Part shown: one piece after another, positions 55,059-64,000 of the stretch | How the letters are laid out: every line of letters begins with the position of its first letter | Position numbering within the stretch: the first letter of the stretch is position 1 | From: Lactiplantibacillus plajomi | Lineage (GTDB): Bacteria; Bacillota; Bacilli; Lactobacillales; Lactobacillaceae | Direction: 5' to 3' | Assembly: GCF_005405405.1 (NCBI RefSeq) | Contig: NZ_BJDZ01000010.1 | Span: forward strand, 30,378 to 94,377 | Length of the DNA stretch: 64,000 bases | Notes under the pieces: generated by a model | The model's input: the letters and a program-made list of their open reading frames with translations, nothing else | The model's database searches: none | Told to the model about the DNA's origin: nothing | Program-made: the position numbers and the translations under genes

Positions 55059-57963
55059 AACACAGCGAAGAATCACACGTTCACTATCTAACGGGTTTGT
55101 AGATCAACGTTTTGAAGGCACAGAGTTTTTAATGCCGCGTTTTATTTATAATAATGCTGGTGATTCGATGCTGATGCACTTGGAGCGAGAGTTGGATCAC
55201 TGTTCATCATTTACCTTTGTTATTGCATTTGTAACTGAAAGTGCCTTGGCAGCCTTAAAAGTTAAATTAGCAGATTTAGCTAGACATAATATTCAAGGAA
55301 GAATATTAACTGCTGATTACTTGACGTTTAACGCCCCTAAAGCATTTCAAGAACTATTGAAATTTGAAAATATTGAAGTTCGAATTGCTGACTCAAAGGC
55401 GTTTCATGCAAAAGGCTATATCTTTGATCATGCTGATGAACAATATCAGTCTGTTATTATCGGTAGTTCCAATCTAACTTCAGGGGCACTGATGCGCAAT
55501 TACGAGTGGAACGTTAAATTTACATCGCACGATAACGGTGTTTTAACAGATAAGTTGATTTCGGAAGTTGAAAAAGAATGGGATGCCGCTCAGCCACTTA
55601 CTAATAAATGGATTGATCAGTATCGAATTCGTTATGCAAGTAAGCCCAAGGTTTCGCGTGAAGAGTTACTTGATGATTCGTCTCCACAATACTTAATTGG
55701 TGATGGTGACATTAAACCAAACGATATGCAGCGTGACGCACTTAGTTCCCTAGATGAAGTCCGGAAAAAAGGTGAGCATCGGGCGTTAGTGATTTCTGCA
55801 ACCGGTACGGGTAAAACGTATTTGGGTGCACTAGATGTTAAAAATTTTCAACCAAAACGATTTTTATATATAGTTCATCGAGAACAAATTTTAAAGAAGA
55901 CTGTTAAAAGTTTTCAAGATGTTTTATGGCCAAAATATTTAAAAAAATATGGTGAATTGTACGGGAAACAAACTAGGACTAAGTTTGAAGCAGAATTTGG
56001 AATTATTTCGGGAAATGATAAGAATTTTTCTGCTAAATATTTGTTTGCTACGATTCAAACACTATCCAGAGATGAACAATTAACGCGGTTTAGTTCTAAT
56101 TACTTTGATTATATTCTAATTGATGAAGTTCATCGCGCAGGTGCGTCTTCTTATCAAAAAGTGGTCGATCATTTTTCTCCTAATTTTTTGCTTGGAATGA
56201 CGGCAACACCTGAACGGATGGATGATTTTAACTTGTATGAAATGTTTGACTATAACATTGCTTATGAGATTCGGTTACAAGTAGCTCTAGATGCGGATAT
56301 GTTATGTCCTTTTAGATATATTGGAATTACTGATTATGAACGTGATGGTGAAGTAATTGATGATCCGAGTAATCTGAAGTGGTTAGTTTCTGAAGAGCGG
56401 GTTAACTACGTGGTAAAGCAAACTGAATACTATGGCTATTCGGGCGAAGTTTTACGTGGACTAATCTTTTGTAGTCGAACTGATGAGGCTTATGACTTAG
56501 CGTCGGCTTTAAGCGCGCGCGGTTATCCAAGTGAAGCAATTACTGGTAGTACGCCGCAAGATCAGCGAGATGCAATTGTACAACAATTGGAAAATGATGA
56601 AATTAGTTATATCATTACTGTCGATGTTTTTAACGAAGGGGTTGATATTCCCTGTGTCAATCAGATTGTTATGTTGAGAAATACGCAGTCTAGTATCGTT
56701 TTTGTTCAACAGTTGGGCCGTGGGTTGCGAAAATTTCAAGGCAAGGATTTTGTTACGGTAATCGATTTTATCGGTAATTATAAAAATAACTACTTGATTC
56801 CAATTGCACTGACTGGTGATAAATCGCGAAGTAAAAATAATGCTCGTGATGATCTGGAGTTAAAGCAAGTATCAGGAATTTCTACAATTAGTTTTTCTGA
56901 AATTGCAAAGGAACGTATTTATAATTCTATTAATAATACGGCACTTGATAGTTTGAAAGTTTTACGAGACGACTATCAAGATTTGAAGAATCGTCTTGGG
57001 AGAATTCCGCTATTAACTGATTTTCAGCAGCACGGTACAGTGGATAGCATGGTTTTTGCCAACCGCTTTAATAATTATTACCAGTTCCTATTGAAAATGA
57101 AAGAAGATATTCACCTTTCATTTAATGAAGAAGCAATTCTTAGTTTTATCTCATTGGAACTTATGAATGGTAAAAGAACAGTAGAATTATTTTTATTACA
57201 GCAGTTAATAAAAAATTATGGACAGCTAGATGAACAGAAGTTTGAAATTTTAATTCAACATGAAAATATATTCTTTGATGACACAGTTAAACATTCAGTC
57301 AGCCGAGTATTGTCCTTGGATTTTTTTACTACTGCTAATCAAAAAAAATATGGCGATAATTCGGCAGTGATATCTGAGGCTGGTTACTATCGCTTAAATT
57401 CGGATATTCTGGCTGCGTTGGATAGCAACCCATGGTTTAAACGACTGATAGAAGATGCGATAAGTGTTGGTCTGTTAAGAGCCAAGGACTGTCATTATAT
57501 GACCAATCAACGATTTACACTTTATCAACGCTACACTCGAAAAGATGTTTGTCGTTTACTTGGATGGGAAAATGATGTCAGCTCGACAGTTTATGGTTAT
57601 CGGATAAGACAGCAAGCTTGTCCCATTTTTGTTACGTACTCGAAGTCTGATGAGATTGAGGATAGCATTAAGTATGAGGACCGATTTATTAACGCTGATA
57701 TTTTTCAATGGTATACACGGCATAATGTGAAAATTGATTCCAAAGAAGTACAGTCTATCTTGGATCCAACGACAACAATTCATCTATTCATTAAAAAAAG
57801 TGATGATGAAGGCAGTGACTTTTACTATTTTGGAGAAGTCACGGTTGAATCATATAAGCAAGAAACCTTTCAGGCCAAGGATAAGGTAGAACCAATTGTA
57901 AAAATGTTGTTGCGTTTGAAACAACAGGCTCGTTACGATAAGTATTTATTATTTGAAAAGTAA
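55045..57963 (+). CDS. PLD-DEAD/DEAH helicase with DUF3427-like C-terminus
   Basis: A 972-residue protein. Residues ~40-190 contain a phospholipase D-type nuclease (HKD) motif: FHAKGYIFDHADEQYQ followed by IIGSSNLTSG. A superfamily 2 helicase follows: Walker A SATGTGKTY near 254, DEVHRAGA near 360, TATPERMD, and a GRGLRK motif VI. The C-terminal ~250 residues resemble DUF3427. Similar PLD-SF2-DUF3427 proteins are found with NUDIX genes in defence islands. AAGGTGAAG precedes the ATG. Codon and base use is AT-rich, suggesting transfer. Confidence 0.85.
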   Translation: MNLTETQRRITRSLSNGFVDQRFEGTEFLMPRFIYNNAGDSMLMHLERELDHCSSFTFVIAFVTESALAALKVKLADLARHNIQGRILTADYLTFNAPKAFQELLKFENIEVRIADSKAFHAKGYIFDHADEQYQSVIIGSSNLTSGALMRNYEWNVKFTSHDNGVLTDKLISEVEKEWDAAQPLTNKWIDQYRIRYASKPKVSREELLDDSSPQYLIGDGDIKPNDMQRDALSSLDEVRKKGEHRALVISATGTGKTYLGALDVKNFQPKRFLYIVHREQILKKTVKSFQDVLWPKYLKKYGELYGKQTRTKFEAEFGIISGNDKNFSAKYLFATIQTLSRDEQLTRFSSNYFDYILIDEVHRAGASSYQKVVDHFSPNFLLGMTATPERMDDFNLYEMFDYNIAYEIRLQVALDADMLCPFRYIGITDYERDGEVIDDPSNLKWLVSEERVNYVVKQTEYYGYSGEVLRGLIFCSRTDEAYDLASALSARGYPSEAITGSTPQDQRDAIVQQLENDEISYIITVDVFNEGVDIPCVNQIVMLRNTQSSIVFVQQLGRGLRKFQGKDFVTVIDFIGNYKNNYLIPIALTGDKSRSKNNARDDLELKQVSGISTISFSEIAKERIYNSINNTALDSLKVLRDDYQDLKNRLGRIPLLTDFQQHGTVDSMVFANRFNNYYQFLLKMKEDIHLSFNEEAILSFISLELMNGKRTVELFLLQQLIKNYGQLDEQKFEILIQHENIFFDDTVKHSVSRVLSLDFFTTANQKKYGDNSAVISEAGYYRLNSDILAALDSNPWFKRLIEDAISVGLLRAKDCHYMTNQRFTLYQRYTRKDVCRLLGWENDVSSTVYGYRIRQQACPIFVTYSKSDEIEDSIKYEDRFINADIFQWYTRHNVKIDSKEVQSILDPTTTIHLFIKKSDDEGSDFYYFGEVTVESYKQETFQAKDKVEPIVKMLLRLKQQARYDKYLLFEK

Positions 57964-57966
57964 TCA

Positions 57967-58013
57967 AAAATAAAGAGGTTAGCCACGCTAAAGTGACTAA
58001 CCTCTTTATTTTT
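57967..58013. terminator. Bidirectional terminator after the helicase operon
   Basis: AAAGAGGTTAGCCAC / GTGACTAACCTCTTT hairpin, one mismatch, with A-rich and T-rich flanks. It lies between converging genes and overlaps the AraC gene stop. Confidence 0.85.
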
Positions 58014-58908
58014 CCTTTCGATACCCATGCGTCTCCCGATACTCCCGCGGCGTCATGGCCACGGCTTTCTTGAAAATGGCAAAGAAGCTGCTGATATTTT
58101 TGTAACCGAGTTCGAACGCGATTTCATCGATACCTTTGCTGGAGAGCGCCAGCATCCGCTTCGCCAGTTCAATCCGGATGAAGGCCAACTGGCCGGTGAA
58201 ACTCTTATCGAATAGTTTGCGACACAGGCGCGAGAAGTAGTTCTTATCGTAGCCGAAGTGGGCGGCGGTGCCCGCCAAGGTGGCATCCTGGCTGTGGAGG
58301 ACCAGGTAGTTGAAAATTAGGCCGGTCTGGGTGTCGGCGCTGGCGTGGCGGATGTCGGTGCCGGGGAAGTCGGAGTCGGCAATCGAAATTGAGGCCTCGT
58401 GGTTACGCAATAGTTCGGTCATCAGCAGGCCGACCGTCATTTCCCGCTGGTAGTCTAAGAAGGGGTCGCTTAAGTCGTGACGTTCGAGCTCCAGCAGGAG
58501 GTCAACGTAGCGCTGGCGAATCTGGTTGGCGGGGTGGCGGTAGACGATGTAGTGTAACTCGGTTTCGCCGGCGTTCATCAGGTCGTGGACCATCGGATTG
58601 TCGCCGACGACCACCAAGTTAAGCGGCGAGGGGGCGTGGACCTGTTCGGCCAAAATGGTCAGTTTCGCCGGTTCGCCCAGGTTTTCAATCGTCAGTGGTT
58701 TCGTTGACGACACCATCACGATGTCGGCCGGATTGAGGGCGACGTACTGGCCGTTGAAGCGCAGTTCGCAGATGCCGCGACTAATAATGAAACGAATGTG
58801 AAAAATTGCACGGTTACTTTCAGTTAAGAAGTTATCCACGCCTCGATACTGGTGGAAAACGGTTTCATCCGCCGCCAACGTGTCTTTAATCGTTACCATT
58901 TTACCCAT
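58006..58908 (-). CDS. AraC family transcriptional regulator
   Basis: A 300-residue regulator. The C-terminal ~100 residues are two HTH motifs typical of AraC: LAGTAAHFGYDKNYFSRLCR and IDEIAFELGYKNISSFFAIF. The N-terminal part is a cupin-like sensing domain (RFIISRGICELRF...). It is divergent from the FAD reductase and MFS genes and probably controls them. The start may be the GTG at 58917 or ATG at 58908; the RBS AAAGGA fits neither perfectly. Confidence 0.87.
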   Translation of the reverse strand: MGKMVTIKDTLAADETVFHQYRGVDNFLTESNRAIFHIRFIISRGICELRFNGQYVALNPADIVMVSSTKPLTIENLGEPAKLTILAEQVHAPSPLNLVVVGDNPMVHDLMNAGETELHYIVYRHPANQIRQRYVDLLLELERHDLSDPFLDYQREMTVGLLMTELLRNHEASISIADSDFPGTDIRHASADTQTGLIFNYLVLHSQDATLAGTAAHFGYDKNYFSRLCRKLFDKSFTGQLAFIRIELAKRMLALSSKGIDEIAFELGYKNISSFFAIFKKAVAMTPREYRETHGYRKEK

Positions 58909-59030
58909 TGAAATCACTAATCCTTTCAGAAAAGATACTTTTCCGTACTAATAAAGATATTATACACTATCCACTTGTGCATTTTTTAGCATTATACTGA
59001 ATTTGAAAATTCAGATAGGAGTGGATATTA

Positions 59031-60536
59031 ATGACACAGGAAACGTTAAGCACCGACGTATTAGTTGCCGGCACGGGCGGGACCGGCTTAGCCGCCGCGT
59101 ACGCCGCCGTTGAAAAGGGTTTGAAAGTATTAGTGATTGAAAAGCAACCGCAAATTGGGGGCAATACCAAGATCTCCAGCGGTTTCTTCGCCATCGATAC
59201 CAAGGAACAACGGGCGGCCGGCCTGCACCTGACCACCAAGGAAGCCATCCGGCAGTTGGCCGACTATAACCATTACTTGTCGAACGGCGCGTTATTGTCC
59301 CACATTGTGAACAACTCCGCCGCCACCCTGGAATGGCTGGAAGGCATGGGTATGGAAATCAAGCTCAACCCGACCGCCAACACGACCCAGTTCGCGCACC
59401 GCGATAATGATTACCGGGGCGGCTCCTACCACATGTACCAGCATAAGGATGAGAGTTACCAACGCGTTCAAGCGACCCTGGAAGCGGCCGGCGTGACCTT
59501 CCAGTTCAACACAACTTTGACCGACTTACTGACCAACGCCGGTAAGGTCACCGGCGCCACTGCGACAACGGAAAATGGCGACCAGTTGACGATCCACGCC
59601 CAAGCAGTGGTGGTCGCAACCGGTGGTTATGGCGGTGATAAGGAAAAGGTGGCCGCCACGATGCACACCCATAATTTACGCCAGCTCGGGGTACCGAATA
59701 ACGGCGAAGGGATGGCTGCCATGGTTAAAGCCGGTGCGACCGACATCGACAGCCACGCGTTGATTCACGCCGCCCAGTTAGCCAAATCCAAGGTTACCCA
59801 GAAGACCTCGCAAAAGCACTTAGCCGGGTTCTCGACCAACGTTTTGACCCAGTTGCTATTAACGCCCCAGTTATGGGTTAACATGAAGGGCCAACGTTTC
59901 GTCAACGAAGACGTGGTCTACGATACCGTGGAATGGGCGAACGCTGCGTGGACCCAAGGTGGTAAGTACCTGTTCATCGTCGATAAGGCGACCTTGGAAC
60001 GCTTTAGCGCTGGTAAGAACGCCGTTGAAGTTTCCAAAGCGGGTCCCGGCGCGGCAACCGGTACCGGCGACTTTGTTCAGTTAGCTGAAGAAGCTGTCAA
60101 GGGTGAGACCGCCTTTAAGGGCAACACGTTGGAAGAATTGGCTGCCAATGCCGGCATGGATCCGGAACGCTTCGTCAAGACGGTCGCCACGTATAATAAC
60201 GCCGTTAACCGCCAGGACGACCGCGAATTCAGCAAGTCATCTAAGTCGCTGGCTTACAGCGTTGAACGCGGTCCGTTCTACGCCTTCATCGCCCAGGCTG
60301 CTTACCTTGGCACGGTCGGTGGGGTTCGCGTTGACGAAAACCTGGCCGTTCTGGACGACAACTTCGAACCGATTCCCGGCCTCTACACTGGTGGCGCCAA
60401 CGCCGGCGGTTACTACGAAGGCCACAGTTACCCGGCGTTTGAAGGGTTAGCTTCCGGCTTTACCTGGACGTCTGGGCGGATTGCCGGCAGCCACGCGGCT
60501 GATTACGTTAAAGCCAACGCGGTCGCGGCTAACTAA
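59031..60536 (+). CDS. FAD-dependent oxidoreductase (fumarate reductase-like, divergent active site)
   Basis: A 501-residue flavoprotein. The FAD-binding motif VLVAGTGGTGLAAAYAAVEKG starts near residue 10. It lacks the N-terminal FMN-binding domain of the other reductase here. Near the substrate site it has YLGTVGGVRVDE where the relative at 38153 has HHTMGGL, so the catalytic His is not in the same place and the substrate should differ. It is followed by an MFS gene; uptake and reduction of an organic acid is a likely joint role. AGGAG precedes the ATG. Confidence 0.82.
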   Translation: MTQETLSTDVLVAGTGGTGLAAAYAAVEKGLKVLVIEKQPQIGGNTKISSGFFAIDTKEQRAAGLHLTTKEAIRQLADYNHYLSNGALLSHIVNNSAATLEWLEGMGMEIKLNPTANTTQFAHRDNDYRGGSYHMYQHKDESYQRVQATLEAAGVTFQFNTTLTDLLTNAGKVTGATATTENGDQLTIHAQAVVVATGGYGGDKEKVAATMHTHNLRQLGVPNNGEGMAAMVKAGATDIDSHALIHAAQLAKSKVTQKTSQKHLAGFSTNVLTQLLLTPQLWVNMKGQRFVNEDVVYDTVEWANAAWTQGGKYLFIVDKATLERFSAGKNAVEVSKAGPGAATGTGDFVQLAEEAVKGETAFKGNTLEELAANAGMDPERFVKTVATYNNAVNRQDDREFSKSSKSLAYSVERGPFYAFIAQAAYLGTVGGVRVDENLAVLDDNFEPIPGLYTGGANAGGYYEGHSYPAFEGLASGFTWTSGRIAGSHAADYVKANAVAAN

Positions 60537-60568
60537 CTGATTAATAATTTAATAGGGGGATGTTTTGA

Positions 60569-61777
60569 ATGGAAACGTCACATAACGTTGCGGCGGTAAG
60601 TAAAGCCTACGTCTCGAAGACCCGGATCGGCGTGTTGGCCGTTAGTTCGATGGGGATGGCGGCCCTTGCCATCACGCCGTCCTACGCGGCAATTGCCAAG
60701 AACTTCGCGTTGAGTAACACCGGGGTGCAGATGCTGACTTCGCTGCCGAACCTGTTCATGATGCTGGCCGGCCTAATTATTGGGAAACTGACCGCCAGCA
60801 AAATCAATTTAAAAACGTTGACACTTAGTGCGGCGGCGCTGGTCGTCCTCGGTGGGTTCCTACCGCTGGCCTTTCATACCAGCTTTGCTTTTCTGCTATT
60901 TTGTTCCTGCCTAGTGGGGCTCGGACAGGGGGCCTGCACCAACTTATCGCAGGTGCTGATTTCACAAATGTTACCGGAAAAGGAACGCCAGTCAACGATG
61001 GGGTTGACGACCACCTTCACCAACCTCGGTGGTATCATCTTCATCATGGGTGGTGGCCAGTTAGCCGCCACTAGCAGCTGGGTCAATAACTACTGGATTT
61101 ACCTGTTCTCCGTGCTGGTCCTGATCGTTATTTTAGCGCTGGTACCGTTACACCCGCGCGACCTCGGTGAAAATGATGAGGCTACTGGTGGCAGTATCAA
61201 GCTAAACAAGTACGTCTTCTACTGCGCGGCCTGGGGCTTTGGGGTTATGTTACTGAACAACGTTTTGAACAACAACATTTCACTGTTCGTTGTTGAACAA
61301 AAGTTGGGGGCGACGTCGCAGGCAGCCCTCACGTCCACGATTTCACTGATCGGTGGGATGCTGTGTGGCCTGATTGTCGGCGTCATTGGTAAACGCTTCA
61401 AGTATTCCTCGATTGCGATTGCCTACTTGTTGTACGGCGTTTCGTACCTGTTGGTCGGTTACGGTAACTCGCTGATTGCCGCCTTTATCGGCAGTTTCTT
61501 CGTCGGTGCCGCGATGAGTATCGCGATGGGCCAGTTCCCGTACCTGATTTCTATCGCCGTCGGTAAGACCAGCGTTTCGATGGCGCTGGGGGTCTACGTC
61601 GCGATTTACTCGATCGGCGGCGTGGTGAGTCCGTTCGTTGTCAACCCGTTGACCAACGCCTTACAGGGATTGGGCTTAAACGTCTTCTCCGTTAGTGGTT
61701 TCGGCGCGCTGATCCTCGGCGTGATTTGTTACCTGGTCAAGTTCCAGAAAAACTTAGTCGACAATGCCATTGAATAG
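60569..61777 (+). CDS. MFS transporter
   Basis: A 402-residue transporter with 12 membrane segments. It is of the major facilitator superfamily (residues 30-390), with the central basic loop after the first six helices near residue 205 (PLHPRDLGENDEATGG). GGGGG precedes the ATG. It lies 32 bp after the FAD reductase gene and probably brings in its substrate or exports its product. Substrate unknown. Confidence 0.87.
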   Translation: METSHNVAAVSKAYVSKTRIGVLAVSSMGMAALAITPSYAAIAKNFALSNTGVQMLTSLPNLFMMLAGLIIGKLTASKINLKTLTLSAAALVVLGGFLPLAFHTSFAFLLFCSCLVGLGQGACTNLSQVLISQMLPEKERQSTMGLTTTFTNLGGIIFIMGGGQLAATSSWVNNYWIYLFSVLVLIVILALVPLHPRDLGENDEATGGSIKLNKYVFYCAAWGFGVMLLNNVLNNNISLFVVEQKLGATSQAALTSTISLIGGMLCGLIVGVIGKRFKYSSIAIAYLLYGVSYLLVGYGNSLIAAFIGSFFVGAAMSIAMGQFPYLISIAVGKTSVSMALGVYVAIYSIGGVVSPFVVNPLTNALQGLGLNVFSVSGFGALILGVICYLVKFQKNLVDNAIE

Positions 61778-61783
61778 GGCATG

Positions 61784-61815
61784 AAAAAGGCAATCCGCTT
61801 GGCGGATTGCCTTTT
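61784..61815. terminator. Terminator after MFS gene
   Basis: AAAAGGCAATCCGC / GCGGATTGCCTTTT perfect hairpin between converging genes. Confidence 0.87.
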
Positions 61816-61832
61816 ATGGTTCAATGATGGGA

Positions 61833-63926
61833 TTATGAGCGCCGTTTACGGAACGTTAACCAGCCAAACGCGGTGGTCAGTCCGGCTAACGCGAGACCGA
61901 GTAACCCGGTGCGCGCCGACTGTGCTTCGTTGGTTTGTGGCAGGGCCGTACCGGCTTTGGCCGGTTGGTTCTGCAACTGGGTGAAGGCGCTGCCGGCCTT
62001 GATTGGGTCGGTCTGGCCGTTACCCGCCGGTTGTTGCGGCGTTTCGGGTTGCGGATCCACTTTATCCGGTGCCGGTGTTTCCGGTTGTGGCTTGTCGGGT
62101 TTGTCCGGATCGGTTGGCGTTTCGCCGCCCCCGGTGGTGACCGCCTGGTAGACGTAGGTCACGGTTAGTGCACCGTTAGTGAAGGTTCCGTTAGCGTTAT
62201 CCGGCGTCGTCACCAGTTGGTAACCGTTAAAGTCGAGGGCACTGGTCGTGTAAGCGTTACCGACCTTCCCGGTGAGGGTGCTCGTCTTTAAGACCTTGCC
62301 GTCGCGGGTCACGTACTGGACGGTAACCTTGCCGTTTTCCACCGGTGTGACCGGTAAATCGGCCTCATAGACGTAGGTGATGGTTTGCGCCTGTTCGCCA
62401 AAGGTCCCGCTTGGTTGGCCAATCACGGTCTTCAACCGGTAACCGGTGATTGCGAGTGGCTGACTGGTATAGCTTTCACCGATCGCACCGGAAAGGGTGG
62501 TGTCGGCGTGGAGTTGCTTACCGTTGACGTCCTGGTACTTGACGGTCACGGCTTCACCGGCCGTCCGCCGGTAAACGTAGATGATCGTCTGGGCGTCTTC
62601 GGTAAAGGTGCCGACCGCTTGTTTCTTAATGGTTACAAATTGGTAGCCCGCGATATCCTGCTGTTGGTCGGGAATTTCCAAACCGAGCTGGCCCTTGCCG
62701 GCAAGCTGGCGGTCGTCCGCCAGCGGGTTGCCGTTTTCATCCTGGTACTTGATGGTCACGTCACCGGCGTCCTTGCGGCGGTAAACGTAAGTGACGGTTT
62801 CCGCGCTTGCGCCGAAAGTCTTGGCGCCGTCAACTCGGACCAGTTCGTAGTTCGGAATATCCTCGCGCCAGTCGCCAATGTCGTTCCCCAGCTGGCCGTG
62901 GCCGTTGAGCACCCGGTCGTCTGCCAACTGGTTGCCGGCTTCGTCCTGATGCTTGATGGTCACGTCGGCGGCATCCTGACGCAGGTAAACGAAGATGAAG
63001 GTCTGGCCGTCCTTGGTGAAAGTCCCGCTGGCGTTGGCCGGCGTCTTGTAGTTGTCGATGGTCGGTGCGGCTTCGTCAAAGCTTTCACCCAGCTGACCCT
63101 GACCAGAAACGGTCTTATCCGGAGCCAACGGGTCACCGTTTTGATCCTGATACTTGAAGGTCAAGTTGCCGGCGTCCATCCGCCGGTATACGAAGGTCAC
63201 CGTCTGACCATCCGCGGTAAAGGTCCCGCTGGCGTTATCCGGTGTGGTGACCAGTTCGTAGTTTTCAATGTCGAGTGGTTCAGCCGTATAGTTTTCGTCG
63301 ATCATCCCGGTCAGGGTGGTATCGGCGTGCAACTCCTTGCCGTTTTCGTCCTGATACTTGACGGTGATTGGGCCGGCGGTTTCGGTCAGGATGTAGGGTT
63401 GGATGACGGCAAAGTTAATGATGCCGCTTTCTGTATACGATCCCGTCAAGAAATACTTGTTATCCATTGGCACTACGGTCGTGTTGTTAAATTCCCCCGT
63501 AATGCCGGGCTCTTGTTCCTTTAAGCCGGTATAGATTAAACTCCCGTTAGAACCGTAATCGCCACCGGTAGCGCCGTTAAAGTACCAACGATAGCCATAG
63601 GCAAAGCTATTGCTATTAAACCAGACCGGCTCCCCAACGCGCACATTAGGTTCTAGTTTAACCTCGGTACCATCGACCAAATAAATGTTACTTTCCAGCG
63701 TGGCCTGGTTATTATTGCGATCAACGTAAACGGGTTTGTCGCGAATAATCACTTGGTTACCGTAAGAGATGGTTAGACCAGTAATTCCTTGTAACGGCCG
63801 GAAGTCGCTAATGTGATTGAAACTGGCGTGCAAGGCTTTTAAATTGGTTAAGTTTGCCAACGGACTGAGATCGCTAATTCGGTTATTTTGAATATTTAGT
63901 TTGGGCCTAGAATAAAAAGTGTACAA
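61833..63926 (-). pseudogene. LPXTG surface protein with LRR and MucBP repeats, N-terminus missing
   Basis: A 697-residue C-terminal part. It starts inside a leucine-rich repeat (LNIQNNRISDLSPLANLTNL), then a linking domain, and has about six MucBP modules of ~70 residues (each with VKYQDENGK or IKYQDENG and VTYVYRR or FVYRR), a Pro/Asp-rich spacer and a LPQTNE anchor (ALPQTNE, then a helix and RKRRS). No signal peptide is in frame upstream; the frame runs open to the window edge but loses LRR character near 63905. It likely lost its 5' part to the incoming element. MucBP repeats suggest mucin binding. Confidence 0.78.
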
Positions 63927-64000
63927 GTTAAATAGAGACTCTGATTTAGTATAATTAAGGAAGTAAATTGGAGGATCAAATAATGACGAAGCACAGTTAT
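63902..64000 (+). mobile_element. Left end of a probable insertion sequence, with a start of an ORF
   Basis: From about 63902 the sequence no longer continues the surface protein. It holds a GGAGG (63970-63974) and an ATG at 63983 coding MTKHSY, cut by the window edge; this start resembles that of many IS transposases, but only six residues are seen. TAGTATAATTAAGG (about 63947) could be its promoter -10. Exact boundary is not certain. Confidence 0.45.

Noticed and set aside
62150..63400. MucBP modules as a CRISPR-like periodic repeat
   Set aside because: The period is ~200 bp, coding and diverged; no spacer structure.

Overview
The window looks like chromosomal DNA from a moderately GC-rich member of the Lactobacillaceae. 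Evidence: KxYKxGKxW-type signal peptides and LPQT(D/N)E sortase signals on large surface proteins, a lactobacillar PepN of typical length, HelD, coaA and guaA, catabolite-responsive (cre) operators, and strong GGAGG ribosome binding sites with TTG/GTG starts. The species cannot be named from this sequence alone.

Layout. 1-8.6 kb: housekeeping and transport genes (TSUP permease, HflX, two NUDIX proteins of which one is fused to a GrpB domain, a SugE/Gdx-type SMR exporter behind a riboswitch-like attenuator, two tandem histidine phosphatases, a KefB-like antiporter, a DedA protein) and a 37-residue membrane ORF. 8.8-17.3 kb: helD, a frameshifted LPXTG adhesin, coaA and guaA. 17.3-29.5 kb: a ~12.2-kb integrative mobilizable element inserted in the 3' end of guaA. 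It is bounded by a 13-bp repeat, carries paired putative arm-type integrase sites at both ends, and encodes a type I restriction-modification system (hsdM-hsdS-hsdR), a CBASS anti-phage operon (CD-NTase, E2-like protein with a SEC-C tail, four-TM pore effector), a Tn916/ICEBs1-like oriT, a MobT/Rep_trans relaxase, a DUF3173 protein and a tyrosine integrase. No conjugation machinery is visible, so transfer would need a helper element.

29.6-44.4 kb: accessory chromosome with several broken genes (a frameshifted membrane-anchored protein, a helicase and a lipoprotein each interrupted by an in-frame TAG), a LysR-regulated CoA-transferase/flavocytochrome-type reductase pair, a zinc-ribbon membrane protein and a quinone-reductase-like dehydrogenase. 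44.5-51.3 kb: a cell-wall-anchored type I pullulanase behind two cre sites, and pepN. 52.5-58 kb: a tightly packed operon coding a GIY-YIG/DUF2075 ATPase, a MazG-like enzyme, a MutT-like NUDIX enzyme and a PLD/DEAD helicase with a DUF3427-like tail; it looks like a defence or nucleotide-surveillance cassette and is the best candidate here for an under-described system. 58-61.8 kb: AraC regulator, FAD-dependent reductase and MFS transporter, a second likely organic-acid reduction locus. 61.8-64 kb: a MucBP/LRR LPXTG protein whose N-terminus appears to be cut off by an incoming mobile element starting at the window edge.

Overall theme: a conserved chromosomal backbone with two defence loci, one on a mobilizable element, two separately regulated flavoprotein reductase loci likely serving as electron sinks or catabolic steps, and cell-surface glycan and adhesion proteins of which two of three are damaged. 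No rRNA, tRNA or CRISPR array was seen.
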